A DNA stretch of 51,230 bases from assembly GCF_004153165.1 (NCBI RefSeq), contig NZ_SEMD01000020.1, forward strand, positions 1 to 51,230. Direction: 5' to 3'. The position numbers and the translations under genes were made by a program. The notes under the pieces are model-generated. The model saw only the letters and a list, made by a program, of their open reading frames with translations, was not told the origin of the DNA and ran no database searches. This document shows, piece after piece, positions 42,717 to 51,103 of this stretch. Source of the stretch: Sporolactobacillus sp. THM7-4. GTDB taxonomy: Bacteria; Bacillota; Bacilli; Bacillales; Sporolactobacillaceae. Each line of letters begins with the position of its first letter. Position 1 is the stretch's first letter.

Positions 42717-43511
42717 TTACTCGTCTTCCGAAAACCAGCGGTAAAAGTGGTGTGTCGGTCCGTGACCGTGCCCAATCGGCAAACTGTGTTCAATAGCTCC
42801 CTGAATATAGATTTTTGCCTCATGAATCGCGTCCGCAAGATTCAATCCCTTTGCAAGATAAGCAGCTATCGCCGATGAAAGTGTACACCCGGTACCGTGT
42901 GTATTCTTTGTCTCCACTCGTTTCCCTTCGTATTGATGAAAATCAGTCCCATCGTAAAAAACGTCGATCGGCCCCTTCTTCAAATGTCCGCCCTTGATCA
43001 GTACGCTTTTCGGTCCCATCTGAAAAACTTGTTCCGCTGCCTGACGCATCTCCTCCAGTGTCTCCACCTTATGGCCGACAAGCCGCTCGGTTTCAAACAG
43101 GTTCGGAGTCACAACTGTCGCGATGGGTATAAGTTCACGGATGAGTGTATCCTGTGCCTCCGGTTTTAACAAATCATATCCGCTTTTAGAAATCATGACC
43201 GGATCGAGGACAACGTACTCTGGATGATAATTTTTCAGTTTTTCCACAATTGTCCGTATAGCGGAACTATTTGAGACCATGCCGATTTTTACCGCACCGA
43301 CAGGGATATCTTTGAACACGGCGTCTATTTGCCTGCCGATAATCTCAGGCGTAAGATCCTCGACGCCTTCAACCCCCAGGGTATTTTGGGCTGTCACACT
43401 GACGATCACGCTCATCCCGTAGACTCCAAGAGCAGAAAAAGTTTTCAGATCTGCCTGTACACCTGCACCTCCGCTTGAATCCGATCCGGCAATCGTTAAA
43501 GCTGTTCTCAT
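42717..43511 (-). CDS. thiD: Hydroxymethylpyrimidine (phosphate) kinase
   Basis: A 264-residue ribokinase-fold enzyme producing HMP-pyrophosphate for ThiE. TIAGSDSSGGAGVQADLKTF binds the pyrimidine, VLDPVMISKSG and KNTHGTGCTLSSAIAA (anion hole) follow. The start overlaps the thiW stop by four bases (ATGA), a tight translational link. Together with ThiM and ThiE it forms a salvage set; de novo genes thiC, thiG are not in the window. Confidence 0.95.
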   Translation of the reverse strand: MRTALTIAGSDSSGGAGVQADLKTFSALGVYGMSVIVSVTAQNTLGVEGVEDLTPEIIGRQIDAVFKDIPVGAVKIGMVSNSSAIRTIVEKLKNYHPEYVVLDPVMISKSGYDLLKPEAQDTLIRELIPIATVVTPNLFETERLVGHKVETLEEMRQAAEQVFQMGPKSVLIKGGHLKKGPIDVFYDGTDFHQYEGKRVETKNTHGTGCTLSSAIAAYLAKGLNLADAIHEAKIYIQGAIEHSLPIGHGHGPTHHFYRWFSEDE

Positions 43512-44014
43512 TTTTGTTCACCTCTGAAATAACGTTCTAATCTCGGACTTGTGGCCAGCACTTTTAATAAGACATAGGCGATCAGACTTCCGCAAGTGGT
43601 CGCGAGCAGGAACGGCACAACAAAAAATGTAGCCGCAACATTCTGGCCAAGAATAAACCTGGCGATCGGAAACGAGACAAGTCCGCCGATCACTCCGGTC
43701 CCAATGATTTCGCCGAGCACCGCAAAAATAACTTTTTTTGTCCAAATATAGAGCAGCCCGGCCAGCAAAGCTCCAATCATGCTGCCCGGGAAGGCGAAAA
43801 TGGATCCGGTCCCGAGCAAATTACGTAATAGTGAAATGGCAAACGCATTGCCGACAGCATATACCGGTCCAAGTAAAACCGCGGACAGCACATTAATGAC
43901 ATGCTGTATTGGAAAAATTTTCGTCGCGCCAACCGGGATATACAACAAATTACCGGCAAGCGTCCCAATCGCTGCGAACATAGCAGAAACAGTAAGCTTA
44001 TACAGCGGTTTCAT
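43508..44014 (-). CDS. thiW: ECF transporter S component ThiW
   Basis: A 168-residue membrane protein with five to six segments. FAAIGTLAGNLLYIPVGATK and FPIQHVINVLSAVLLGP are the ThiW family signature. It binds the thiazole moiety outside and works with the shared ECF module (EcfA/A'/T), which is elsewhere. The start ATG at 44012-44014 is eleven bases past AGGAGG. First gene after the TPP riboswitch. Confidence 0.93.
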   Translation of the reverse strand: MKPLYKLTVSAMFAAIGTLAGNLLYIPVGATKIFPIQHVINVLSAVLLGPVYAVGNAFAISLLRNLLGTGSIFAFPGSMIGALLAGLLYIWTKKVIFAVLGEIIGTGVIGGLVSFPIARFILGQNVAATFFVVPFLLATTCGSLIAYVLLKVLATSPRLERYFRGEQK

Positions 44015-44164
44015 CGTGACATCTGCCTCCTGATTCATAGAGTATAGAAAGTTAAACTGAGAAAATCATCTCCATTGTTTAAACTGCCCGTCCGGAAAAA
44101 TATCGGCCGTTAAGGGGAGTACAGGTGTCGGGTTCCGCTCATGGAAAAGGCGACCCTGCATTCG

Positions 44165-44208
44165 ATGAGAAAAATAAATAAAGCGCGGGCCTGGAGAACA
44201 GCCTGCGC
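44165..44208 (-). terminator. Attenuator terminator of the TPP riboswitch
   Basis: On the minus strand GCGCAGGC and GCCCGCGC pair with a 10-base loop (both arms with one internal mismatch), followed by TTTATTTATTTTT. It starts about 20 nt after the aptamer and 150 nt before thiW, consistent with transcription attenuation when TPP is bound. Confidence 0.85.
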
Positions 44209-44227
44209 ACAAATTTATTTTGAAATA

Positions 44228-44325
44228 ACGCAACTTCCCTACGCTGGCATCATCCAGATCAGGTACAAAGGGTCAAAGACTGCTTGTCTTACTCTCAGCC
44301 GGTCACTTTCCGGCTCCCCCAGTGC
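44228..44325 (-). ncRNA. TPP riboswitch (THI element)
   Basis: On the minus strand the aptamer runs from GCACTGGGGGAGCC through GGCTGAGAGTAAGAC, TTTGACCCTTTGTACCTGAT, CTGGATGATGCCAGCGTAGG to GGAAGTTGC. ACTGGGGGAGC, CTGAGA, ACCTGATCTGG and the terminal GTAGGGAAGT are the conserved pyrimidine- and pyrophosphate-binding blocks. Controls thiWDME. Confidence 0.97.
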
Positions 44326-44351
44326 AATCCAGTATTCAATTTTATATCTTA

Positions 44352-44380
44352 AACCTAGCATACTTTTAAAAAGGTTTCAA
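44352..44380 (-). promoter_or_regulatory. Promoter of the thi operon
   Basis: On the minus strand TTGAAA (44375-44380) and TAGGTT (44352-44357) are 17 bp apart, about 25 nt before the riboswitch. Confidence 0.6.
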
Positions 44381-44404
44381 TTCATCTACCTCATTTTATC
44401 CCCG

Positions 44405-44520
44405 CAGTAAGATCCCCACCTCAAATTCTAATCATTAAGAAACAGGGGGGAGCAACTGCCTGTAAAGGTCTGATCGATTTACCTCACATCCAGTGGGATG
44501 AAGCCTTCTTTCTGTCGTAA
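44405..44520. repeat. Intergenic element E2, homologous to element at 1676
   Basis: Begins CAGTAAGATCCCCACCTC and contains CAGGGGGGAGCAACTGCCTG and TGTAAAGGTCTGATCG, in the same order and spacing as E1. CCCC and GGGG blocks can pair. It lies between the thi operon promoter and the arginase-like gene, in the 639-bp gap 44015-44652. No open frame. Either the end of a decayed IS200/IS605-type element or an RNA. Confidence 0.5.
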
Positions 44521-44652
44521 CGACTATACTGGCGATCCTTTCTCTTAATCTCGTTTAACATAGCCTTCTTTCTAATAAAGCGTTAAAATTAACTTATAAC
44601 GATTCATTTTCTGTTTTCTCAACCTGTTGGGATGAATAAGAGGCGAACGTTT

Positions 44653-45435
44653 ATGAGCTTGCTGCATCACGGAATTACTTTTTTAGATTTCGACGGCTTA
44701 TATAATTATCAGAACAGGCTCACTTCTTCACTTCCGCATCGATGGGCAGACTTGCGGTGGCTGCGTGGTACCAGCTTGTACTGTTCACCGGATGCTTTTC
44801 GTGTGATACGCGAAAAACTGCGAAGTCTGCCGGACAAAGGGTTAACTTTTTTAGGAAGCGGTAACTATCATTATGCGGCTCTGGCATTGCTCGAGGAAAT
44901 TCGAAGGCCGTTTACGTTAGTTTTATTTGATCATCACACCGATTTGAATGAGGGGCAGATCGGATCGCTCCTGTCATGCGGATCGTGGGTCTGCCACGCG
45001 GTTAAGGGTCTTCCGAAGATGAAAAGAGCCATCATCATCGGGCCTCAGCCATTATCCATACAAAACATTTCCGGTCCGTTCAGACATCAGGTGATTGTCA
45101 TTCCAGAAAATCACATGCCATCGGATCAGCGAATTCTGTCTCTCATTCCTGCAGACACAATTTATATCAGTATCGACAAGGACGTCCTTTCCCCGCAATT
45201 TGCCAGAACCAACTGGGATCAGGGACATTTGACGCTGGACACACTGTGCCGGCTGATACGGTTGCTGACCGGCAGTAAGGAAACGGCAGGAATCGATATT
45301 TGCGGAGAATGGCCGATCCGCCCCCACGAACAGCTGAACAGCGCAGCAAAATTAAATATCCGGATCAATGAGAAAAGTAACCTCGTCCTGGCAAGAATGA
45401 TTGCAGCAACTCTGAGCCGGTCCAGCGTCAGTTGA
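44653..45435 (+). CDS. Arginase-family (ureohydrolase) protein
   Basis: A 260-residue protein with the ureohydrolase fold. The dinuclear manganese ligands can be assigned: LVLFDHHTDLNEG (in place of the usual DAHxD) and YISIDKDVLSP (D-x-D). The first histidine motif is GSGNYHY rather than GGDHS. It is shorter than arginases (about 300). Substrate unknown: could be an agmatinase- or formiminoglutamase-like enzyme, or a divergent one. Start ATG at 44653 has AAGAGGCG upstream; the ATG at 44632 lacks a site. Single gene with a strong terminator. Confidence 0.75.
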   Translation: MSLLHHGITFLDFDGLYNYQNRLTSSLPHRWADLRWLRGTSLYCSPDAFRVIREKLRSLPDKGLTFLGSGNYHYAALALLEEIRRPFTLVLFDHHTDLNEGQIGSLLSCGSWVCHAVKGLPKMKRAIIIGPQPLSIQNISGPFRHQVIVIPENHMPSDQRILSLIPADTIYISIDKDVLSPQFARTNWDQGHLTLDTLCRLIRLLTGSKETAGIDICGEWPIRPHEQLNSAAKLNIRINEKSNLVLARMIAATLSRSSVS

Positions 45436-45518
45436 TCACACGATTGACGTGGAAGGCACTGACATGCTTTATTGTTTTTACAGAAATCCGGCCTTTTTGA
45501 GATTTTTTCACTGCAAAC

Positions 45519-45572
45519 AAAAAAGAGAACGGAAACAAGAAAAAAAGTTCTTGCTTCCGTTCTCTTTTTTCT
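45519..45572 (+). terminator. Bidirectional terminator
   Basis: AAAAGAGAACGGAAACAAGAA and TTCTTGCTTCCGTTCTCTTTT form a stem of about 20 bp with one mismatch, with A and T runs on both sides, between convergent genes (first arm 45519-45540, second arm 45548-45570). Confidence 0.93.
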
Positions 45573-45600
45573 CTATTCAATTCCCGACTCCTGAAAGCGA

Positions 45601-46110
45601 TCAGGCAAGAACCTTAAGACTTTCACGATTGAAAGCAGGAATATCATCCGGTGTACGGCTCGTTACCAGGTTGTGGCATACGACAACTTCTTCATCCTGG
45701 AACTTAACACCGGCATTCTTTAAATCTTGAACAATCGACTTGTAGCCGGTTGCTTTGCGGTCTTTCAGAACATCAGCCGTAATCAGCAGCTGCGGACCGT
45801 GGCAGATCGCGAAGACACCCTTGTCCGCATCCATAAATGCTTTTGCAAAGGCTACGAAACGGTCATCCGCCCTCAGCTGATCAGGGGAAAATCCGCCTGG
45901 AATGAAAAGCGCATCAAAATCTTCCGGCTTTACATCGGCAATTGAAGCATCAGCAGTTACTTTTGTTCCGTGTTCACCCGTAATCGTCGATCCTTTTTCA
46001 AAGCCGATAACTGTGACTTCATGACCCGCTTCTTTAAAGGCTTTTGCCGGTTCTGAGTATTCGGAGTCCTCAAAGTTGTTCGTCAGTACACAAGCAATTT
46101 TCTTTCCCAT
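45601..46110 (-). CDS. yfkM: DJ-1/PfpI family stress protein, YfkM-like
   Basis: A 169-residue class I glutamine-amidotransferase-like protein. The nucleophile elbow is FAICHGPQ with C103 and H104, and the conserved glutamate is E14 in NNFEDSEY. B. subtilis YfkM (general stress protein 18) has this layout; family members deglycate proteins or nucleotides, the exact role here being unknown. The start ATG at 46108-46110 follows AAAGGAGGAGGACTTTTC. Confidence 0.88.
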   Translation of the reverse strand: MGKKIACVLTNNFEDSEYSEPAKAFKEAGHEVTVIGFEKGSTITGEHGTKVTADASIADVKPEDFDALFIPGGFSPDQLRADDRFVAFAKAFMDADKGVFAICHGPQLLITADVLKDRKATGYKSIVQDLKNAGVKFQDEEVVVCHNLVTSRTPDDIPAFNRESLKVLA

Positions 46111-46302
46111 GAAAAGTCCTCCTCCTTTATATTTTACCAAAAAGTAAATCCAACCAGCCTCTTTTTTTGTATGGTCTGGTCAAACCGCATTTTTTATTTT
46201 AGATTATCTGAAAGGAGAATATCAAATTTCCTGCCTGCCTTGAAAAAATTTCTTCGATTCCTTCCATGTAATTGTAATCAATACTGAGTATTAACAGACC
46301 CA

Positions 46303-46677
46303 TCAGATATGGAGACGGTTGAAAATTTTATTTCGATATTTAAGAAATGCGGATGTCTTTTTTAGTGATCTTTTTTCCGCTAACATATTAAATCTCAGTC
46401 TCTTTTCCGTTAGCTGCTGATTAAGCCTGGTCCGTTCATGTTCATCATCGCAGCACTGGATCAGATCACTCAGTGTGACCATATCTTTCCTGAGCTGAAG
46501 TTCTTCCGGAAGATAACCCGCGTTTTTCAACACCTTATAGCCTAACCGCAAGTCTTCAGGAACCATAGATAAATCCTCAAAGTTTTGAGGCTTTCCTTTT
46601 CCCGGAAGGTTTTCGAATGCCCCCTCTTTCAATCCTTCCTGAATCCTGGATTCCGCTAAGATTGAAATGATGCTCAA
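46303..46677 (-). CDS. DUF1992 (DnaJ-C28-like) domain protein
   Basis: A 124-residue protein with ESRIQEGLKEGAFENLPGKG, the diagnostic start of the DUF1992/DnaJC28 domain, followed by charged helices with LAEKRSLKKT. Function is unknown; the J domain itself is absent. The start is TTG at 46675-46677 with AAGAGGTGGCCGGAT upstream. Adjacent genes face the same way but are far. Confidence 0.85.
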   Translation of the reverse strand: MSIISILAESRIQEGLKEGAFENLPGKGKPQNFEDLSMVPEDLRLGYKVLKNAGYLPEELQLRKDMVTLSDLIQCCDDEHERTRLNQQLTEKRLRFNMLAEKRSLKKTSAFLKYRNKIFNRLHI

Positions 46678-46890
46678 ATCCGGCCACCTCTTTTAAAATT
46701 AAGCTCCACCCTGAAATCATCCGTTAATCCGCCCAAAATAGTACATGGGTTATCAGATCGTGTTGATTAAGGCGACTTTTGCTCGCTTTCTGCTTACAAT
46801 CCTGAGCTTCCTCGCTCAATACCTCGCATTGGCCCCACCCGGCGCGTTCCCTGAATCGACAAAGGAGCAAAAATCAATAAATCCTTAAAA

Positions 46891-48462
46891 TTAACCTTCT
46901 CTTTCTGTATCCTTGCTTTCTGTGTCCTTACTTTCTGCGAAGAGCAGGTTCAGAGGTTTCCTGGCCGGTCCGTCAATCACCTCGCCAGTCGGCTTGTAGC
47001 GGGAACCGTGGCACGGACAATCCCAGGTTCGTTCCCCCTGATTCCAGTTTACTTCACACCCCATATGGGTACAAGTTGTATCAACCACGACGATTTTGCC
47101 TTTTTCATCCTTGTAGGCACCTGCTCTTTTACCATTTAATGAGATGATAATCCCCTGATCATTTTCCAGGTCATCGACGGAAGTCCGGGCTCTTTCTATT
47201 TTTCCTTTGATCAGATGGGCGGCTACTTTGCTGTTTTCAATGACAAAGCGCCTGACCATCGGATCGGCTGCAAAACGCGACGGACTGAAAACGCTGCTGT
47301 ATGGATTGTCGCGCTCGAGAATCTGGTCGGAGAGCAGTCTTGCGGCAAGTGTTCCCGAGGTCATGCCCCACTTTCGGAAACCTGTTGCGACATATATATG
47401 CTTTTTAGCGGAAGAAAGTCTGCCAATATACGGTATCTTGTCAAGTGTCGTATAGTCCTGAGCCGACCAGTGGTTGATTATTTTCATTTTTCCAAGCACG
47501 TCACCAGCAAAATGAGCCAGTTTTTGAAAATGGAGCGACGTATTCTCGCCGCGACCGGTTTTATGATTTTCACCGCCGACGAGAACGACCGGCTTGCCGG
47601 CTGAAAGGCTTCTGATCGACCGTTTGGGTTCGCCGGCACTGATATACATCCCCTCAGGAATCGGGTTCTCTGTTTCAACTGCCATTAAATACGAACGCTC
47701 CGGATACATCCTCGCAAAATAAAAACCTTTGTCATAAAAGGGAAAATGCGAACAGATTAAAACATCCCGGCTTGTAATCCGATACCCTTCTTCGGTCCGA
47801 ACGATGCACGACCCGCTCTCTTCAATATCTACAGCCATCGTCTGCTCATAAATCGGCACATCCATTTTTGCGAGCCTGGAGATCAGAAAGTGAAGGTACA
47901 TCAGCGGATGAAACTGAGCCTGGTGAGGCATGATCAGTGCTTTCTTTACCTGCAGGGGAAGATCCAGTGAATTGGCCACACGGCATGGAATCCCCAGTTT
48001 ATTATAAGCTTCCAGCTCTTTTTCAATTTTGCCTGCTTCTTTTTCCATTTCTGCGTAGACGATCGCCGGCTGCTCCTGAAAATCACAGTGGATATCATGC
48101 TTCCGGACCATATTCGCAATCCAATCAACCGCTTCCTGATTCGCCTTGTAATACAGTCTTGCTTTTTCTTCACCGACATGGCCGATCAATTCATCATATA
48201 TCAGACTGTGCTGTGCGGTAATTTTTGCGGTAGTATGTCCGGTTGTCCCGCTGCACAGTTGCCCGGCATCAATAAGCGCAACTTTAAGCCCCGCCTTTGC
48301 TAATAAATAAGCCGATGTAATGCCGGTAATACCGGCTCCGACAATGGTCACCTCGGTTACCAGGTTTTCTTTCAGCAGCTGGAATGAAGGCAGGTGTACG
48401 GTATCAAACCATATAGATGAAGTTTCGTCAGGGATCGGGCTCGCCTTGGGATCATGATTCAT
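46891..48462 (-). CDS. FAD-dependent oxidoreductase with C-terminal Rieske domain
   Basis: A 523-residue fusion. The N-terminal DAO domain has the FAD motif VTIVGAGITGITSAYLLAKA near residue 38 and GHTTAK. The C-terminal Rieske 2Fe-2S site is CTHMGCEVNWNQG and CPCHGSRY (C-x-H and C-x2-H). It resembles B. subtilis YhfW. Substrate unknown. The extreme C-terminus repeats ESKDTESKDTE, from a 15-bp duplication in the DNA. Start ATG has GAAGGACTGATAACG upstream. Confidence 0.9.
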   Translation of the reverse strand: MNHDPKASPIPDETSSIWFDTVHLPSFQLLKENLVTEVTIVGAGITGITSAYLLAKAGLKVALIDAGQLCSGTTGHTTAKITAQHSLIYDELIGHVGEEKARLYYKANQEAVDWIANMVRKHDIHCDFQEQPAIVYAEMEKEAGKIEKELEAYNKLGIPCRVANSLDLPLQVKKALIMPHQAQFHPLMYLHFLISRLAKMDVPIYEQTMAVDIEESGSCIVRTEEGYRITSRDVLICSHFPFYDKGFYFARMYPERSYLMAVETENPIPEGMYISAGEPKRSIRSLSAGKPVVLVGGENHKTGRGENTSLHFQKLAHFAGDVLGKMKIINHWSAQDYTTLDKIPYIGRLSSAKKHIYVATGFRKWGMTSGTLAARLLSDQILERDNPYSSVFSPSRFAADPMVRRFVIENSKVAAHLIKGKIERARTSVDDLENDQGIIISLNGKRAGAYKDEKGKIVVVDTTCTHMGCEVNWNQGERTWDCPCHGSRYKPTGEVIDGPARKPLNLLFAESKDTESKDTEREG

Positions 48463-48603
48463 CGTTATCAGTCCTTCACGGTTATTTTTCGGTCTCCGTA
48501 TTCAGGACTCATTTTCCCTTATTTCATCGGTAATATACGTAGAGGTCTGGAAAAAAGACAGCACTGCCCGCTGATTATCGCCATTTTCCGATCTGAAGCC
48601 ATT

Positions 48604-49590
48604 TCACTTCTCATCATTTGGAAAAATGATTCCATTTTGTTTGCGGACATTTTCCATGATCCTGACAACCTCGCTGCTGAGCTTTTTTAAGCGGCGATAT
48701 TCATCAATATCCCGGTTTTCGATGATATTCGCAAAGTGCTCAATTTCGTAAACCATATCGTTTTCTGTCTCATCGCTATCAATCGATTCAACTTTCCTTG
48801 TATGGCTGTCCATCCATTCAAGACGGGAAATATTTGAAGAACTGTTGATCATAAATGTTCCTTTTTCGCCGTGGATTTCCGACGGAGATTGAGAATGTGC
48901 TATCTTCGAGCACAGAATGGTACAAACAAACCCGTCATATTTAAGGATTAAAGTCCCGCTGCCGTCCACACCTGTCGAAAGCTTTACGGGGTAGTATGCT
49001 GCATCGTCCGGTGCGCCAAAGAGGGCGACCGCTGCAGACAAAGGATAAACCCCCAAATCTTCGAGAGCACCGCCCGCAAATTTTGGCGAAAAGACGTTGG
49101 CAACCTCGCCGGTAAGAAATTTGTCATAACGCGATGAATACTGAATTAAATGGAGCAGAGCCGAACGAATCCTGCCGGCCTTCGGTAATTCTTTCTTCAA
49201 CCTCTTAAAAACTGGCGTCTGTATATTGCGGATCGCCTCGAAAAGAAAGACGTTCTTTTCTTCAGCCCGTTTAAACGCACTCTTAAATTCTTTTAAATTT
49301 GCAAAAATCGGTTTCTCGCAAATGACGTGTTTACCGCCATTTAATAGAATTTCGGCCTGCCGACCATGCATGCCATTCGGCGAAGCAACGTAAACCACAT
49401 CAATGTCGCTGTCTGAAGCCAGATCTTCGAGAGAAACAAACCATTTCTCCCCTTTGTGTTTCTCTGTAAAAGCCCTTGCTTTCTCTTCTGACCGCGAATA
49501 AGCACCTTCAAATGTCAATCTTCCGCTTTTTTTCGCTGCCTCGATGAACGAATCCGTAATCCAGCTTGTACCAACAGTTGCCAGTTTCAT
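48604..49590 (-). CDS. Gfo/Idh/MocA-family oxidoreductase
   Basis: A 328-residue NAD(P)-dependent dehydrogenase of sugars or inositol-like compounds. The Rossmann start MKLATVGTSWITDSFI, VYVASPNGMHGRQAEI, and the catalytic-lysine motif HVICEKPIFAN are present, with the second domain after residue 120. The substrate cannot be read. Start ATG follows GGAGGCAAATTTC. Divergent from the O-antigen-ligase-like gene. Confidence 0.9.
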   Translation of the reverse strand: MKLATVGTSWITDSFIEAAKKSGRLTFEGAYSRSEEKARAFTEKHKGEKWFVSLEDLASDSDIDVVYVASPNGMHGRQAEILLNGGKHVICEKPIFANLKEFKSAFKRAEEKNVFLFEAIRNIQTPVFKRLKKELPKAGRIRSALLHLIQYSSRYDKFLTGEVANVFSPKFAGGALEDLGVYPLSAAVALFGAPDDAAYYPVKLSTGVDGSGTLILKYDGFVCTILCSKIAHSQSPSEIHGEKGTFMINSSSNISRLEWMDSHTRKVESIDSDETENDMVYEIEHFANIIENRDIDEYRRLKKLSSEVVRIMENVRKQNGIIFPNDEK

Positions 49591-49781
49591 GAAATTTGCC
49601 TCCAGTCATAGCTATTCTTTTACCTTCAGTATACAATAGAACAAGCAACTGGTAACCTTTTCAATGTGACCTGATCAGACAATATGGAAATTTACCCACA
49701 AATCCCATTTTCATTGAATTATACTTTATAAGTAATGAGGCAGGTTGTTATGATTTAATGAAAGACTACCTCGGAGGAATA

Positions 49782-51068
49782 ATGATGGCTTCTCAAATAC
49801 AGGAAATAAAAAAAAATCCAATTGCTGCCGGCCTTGTGGTTCTCTTTATCCTTCCTCCACTCGGCATGCTATGGTTTGTCATACTGGGAATCAGCGAATG
49901 GTTGGATGTCAAAAATAAACGCGAAATGCCCACCGACATGGTCAGCATGTTGTTTATCCTGATGATGCTTGCGTCCGCCGGTGCCACAATGATAAATCTT
50001 CAGCCTGATTATTTACTTTCTACTCTGATGATCGGCGGCTATCTCAGTATTTATCTTTATTTTCTTCACCATCCCGATTATCTTCATCTCAGGCAGTATC
50101 TCTGGATTACCATATTCGGCGGCATTTATATCTATTTTTCCGAGAAAATCTTTGACCTTTTTTCATTTACGTCTCCCGCCGGCAAGGTTGTTGCCTTAAT
50201 GACCGGACACTTTTTATTCGGATATATGAAACACGACCGCCTCTTCGGTTCCGCTTTTAATCCAAATTATGCCTGTTATCTTTTGATTTTAGCCCTGTCC
50301 TTTTTACTGGTTGAGTTTCTCCGTGCAATCCGATTCAGGGACAATAAACGAATCAGTGTTTCACTGATTCTTCTTGCCATCCTGGATCTCGGAATTTACG
50401 AAACCGGGTCGCGGGCAGGCTTTGTGATTATGCTGCTGCTTCACCTCCTCTTCTTATTCAAGTGGAACAAACGGTGGTTTATCACGGCTGCTGTCGCTAC
50501 TGTGCTTTTCTCGCCGTCTATCTATCAATGGATGCCCCGTTCCGACGACACTGGTGTTTCTATGGACAAACGTCTGGAGATCTGGAAAACCAGTCTCCAT
50601 ATCATTGCCGAGCATCCTGTTTTCGGGGCGACTTCATTCGGTTTTCGTGATGATTATGTAAGGTTGACCGGGCATGCGATTCCGCACGCTCACGATCTGT
50701 TTCTCGCCGTCTTTTCGATTTCCGGAGTTATCTGCGGTCTGTTCTTCATTGCAATTGTCATGATTAGCGGTTACCGTCTCATTCGGCTGCAAATGAAAGC
50801 AGGTAATAACAGCTATTATGCCGACCTCTTTCTATTTTCTCTGCCGACAATCATTGCCTATGGACTAATGGATTTTGAGCTTTCGTCGCCGCAAATACTG
50901 ATTATCGTCTTCGGGCTTTTATCTTTCTGGAGCCGTTACATGAAGCGAATGAGGGGAGTCGCTCCTTCTTATCATTTCCAGATGAAATATTCAGCAAAAA
51001 GAAGGCAGGTCCCGGGAGAAAGAAGAAGCAAAGCGACCTCCATTCATTCACTAAAAGACAGTCTTTAA
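49782..51068 (+). CDS. O-antigen ligase / polymerase-like membrane protein
   Basis: A 428-residue protein with about ten membrane segments and the Wzy_C motif: GSRAGFVIML, then the extracytoplasmic loop containing RLEIWKTSLHIIAEHPVFGA and GHAIPHAHDLFLA. In Gram-positives such proteins polymerize or ligate surface glycans. The C-terminal 45 residues are basic (KRRQVPGERRSKA). Start ATG at 49782 follows CGGAGGAATA. No glycosyltransferase genes are next to it; an IS element lies 36 nt past its stop. Confidence 0.8.
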   Translation: MMASQIQEIKKNPIAAGLVVLFILPPLGMLWFVILGISEWLDVKNKREMPTDMVSMLFILMMLASAGATMINLQPDYLLSTLMIGGYLSIYLYFLHHPDYLHLRQYLWITIFGGIYIYFSEKIFDLFSFTSPAGKVVALMTGHFLFGYMKHDRLFGSAFNPNYACYLLILALSFLLVEFLRAIRFRDNKRISVSLILLAILDLGIYETGSRAGFVIMLLLHLLFLFKWNKRWFITAAVATVLFSPSIYQWMPRSDDTGVSMDKRLEIWKTSLHIIAEHPVFGATSFGFRDDYVRLTGHAIPHAHDLFLAVFSISGVICGLFFIAIVMISGYRLIRLQMKAGNNSYYADLFLFSLPTIIAYGLMDFELSSPQILIIVFGLLSFWSRYMKRMRGVAPSYHFQMKYSAKRRQVPGERRSKATSIHSLKDSL

Positions 51069-51103
51069 TCGCTATTAAAAAATGTCAGCCGGATCCGGAT
51101 GGG

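Noticed and set aside
46740-46840. Possible further ~21-bp repeat (CTCGC-containing units)
   Set aside because: Only two or three very weak units could be aligned; not above chance by eye.
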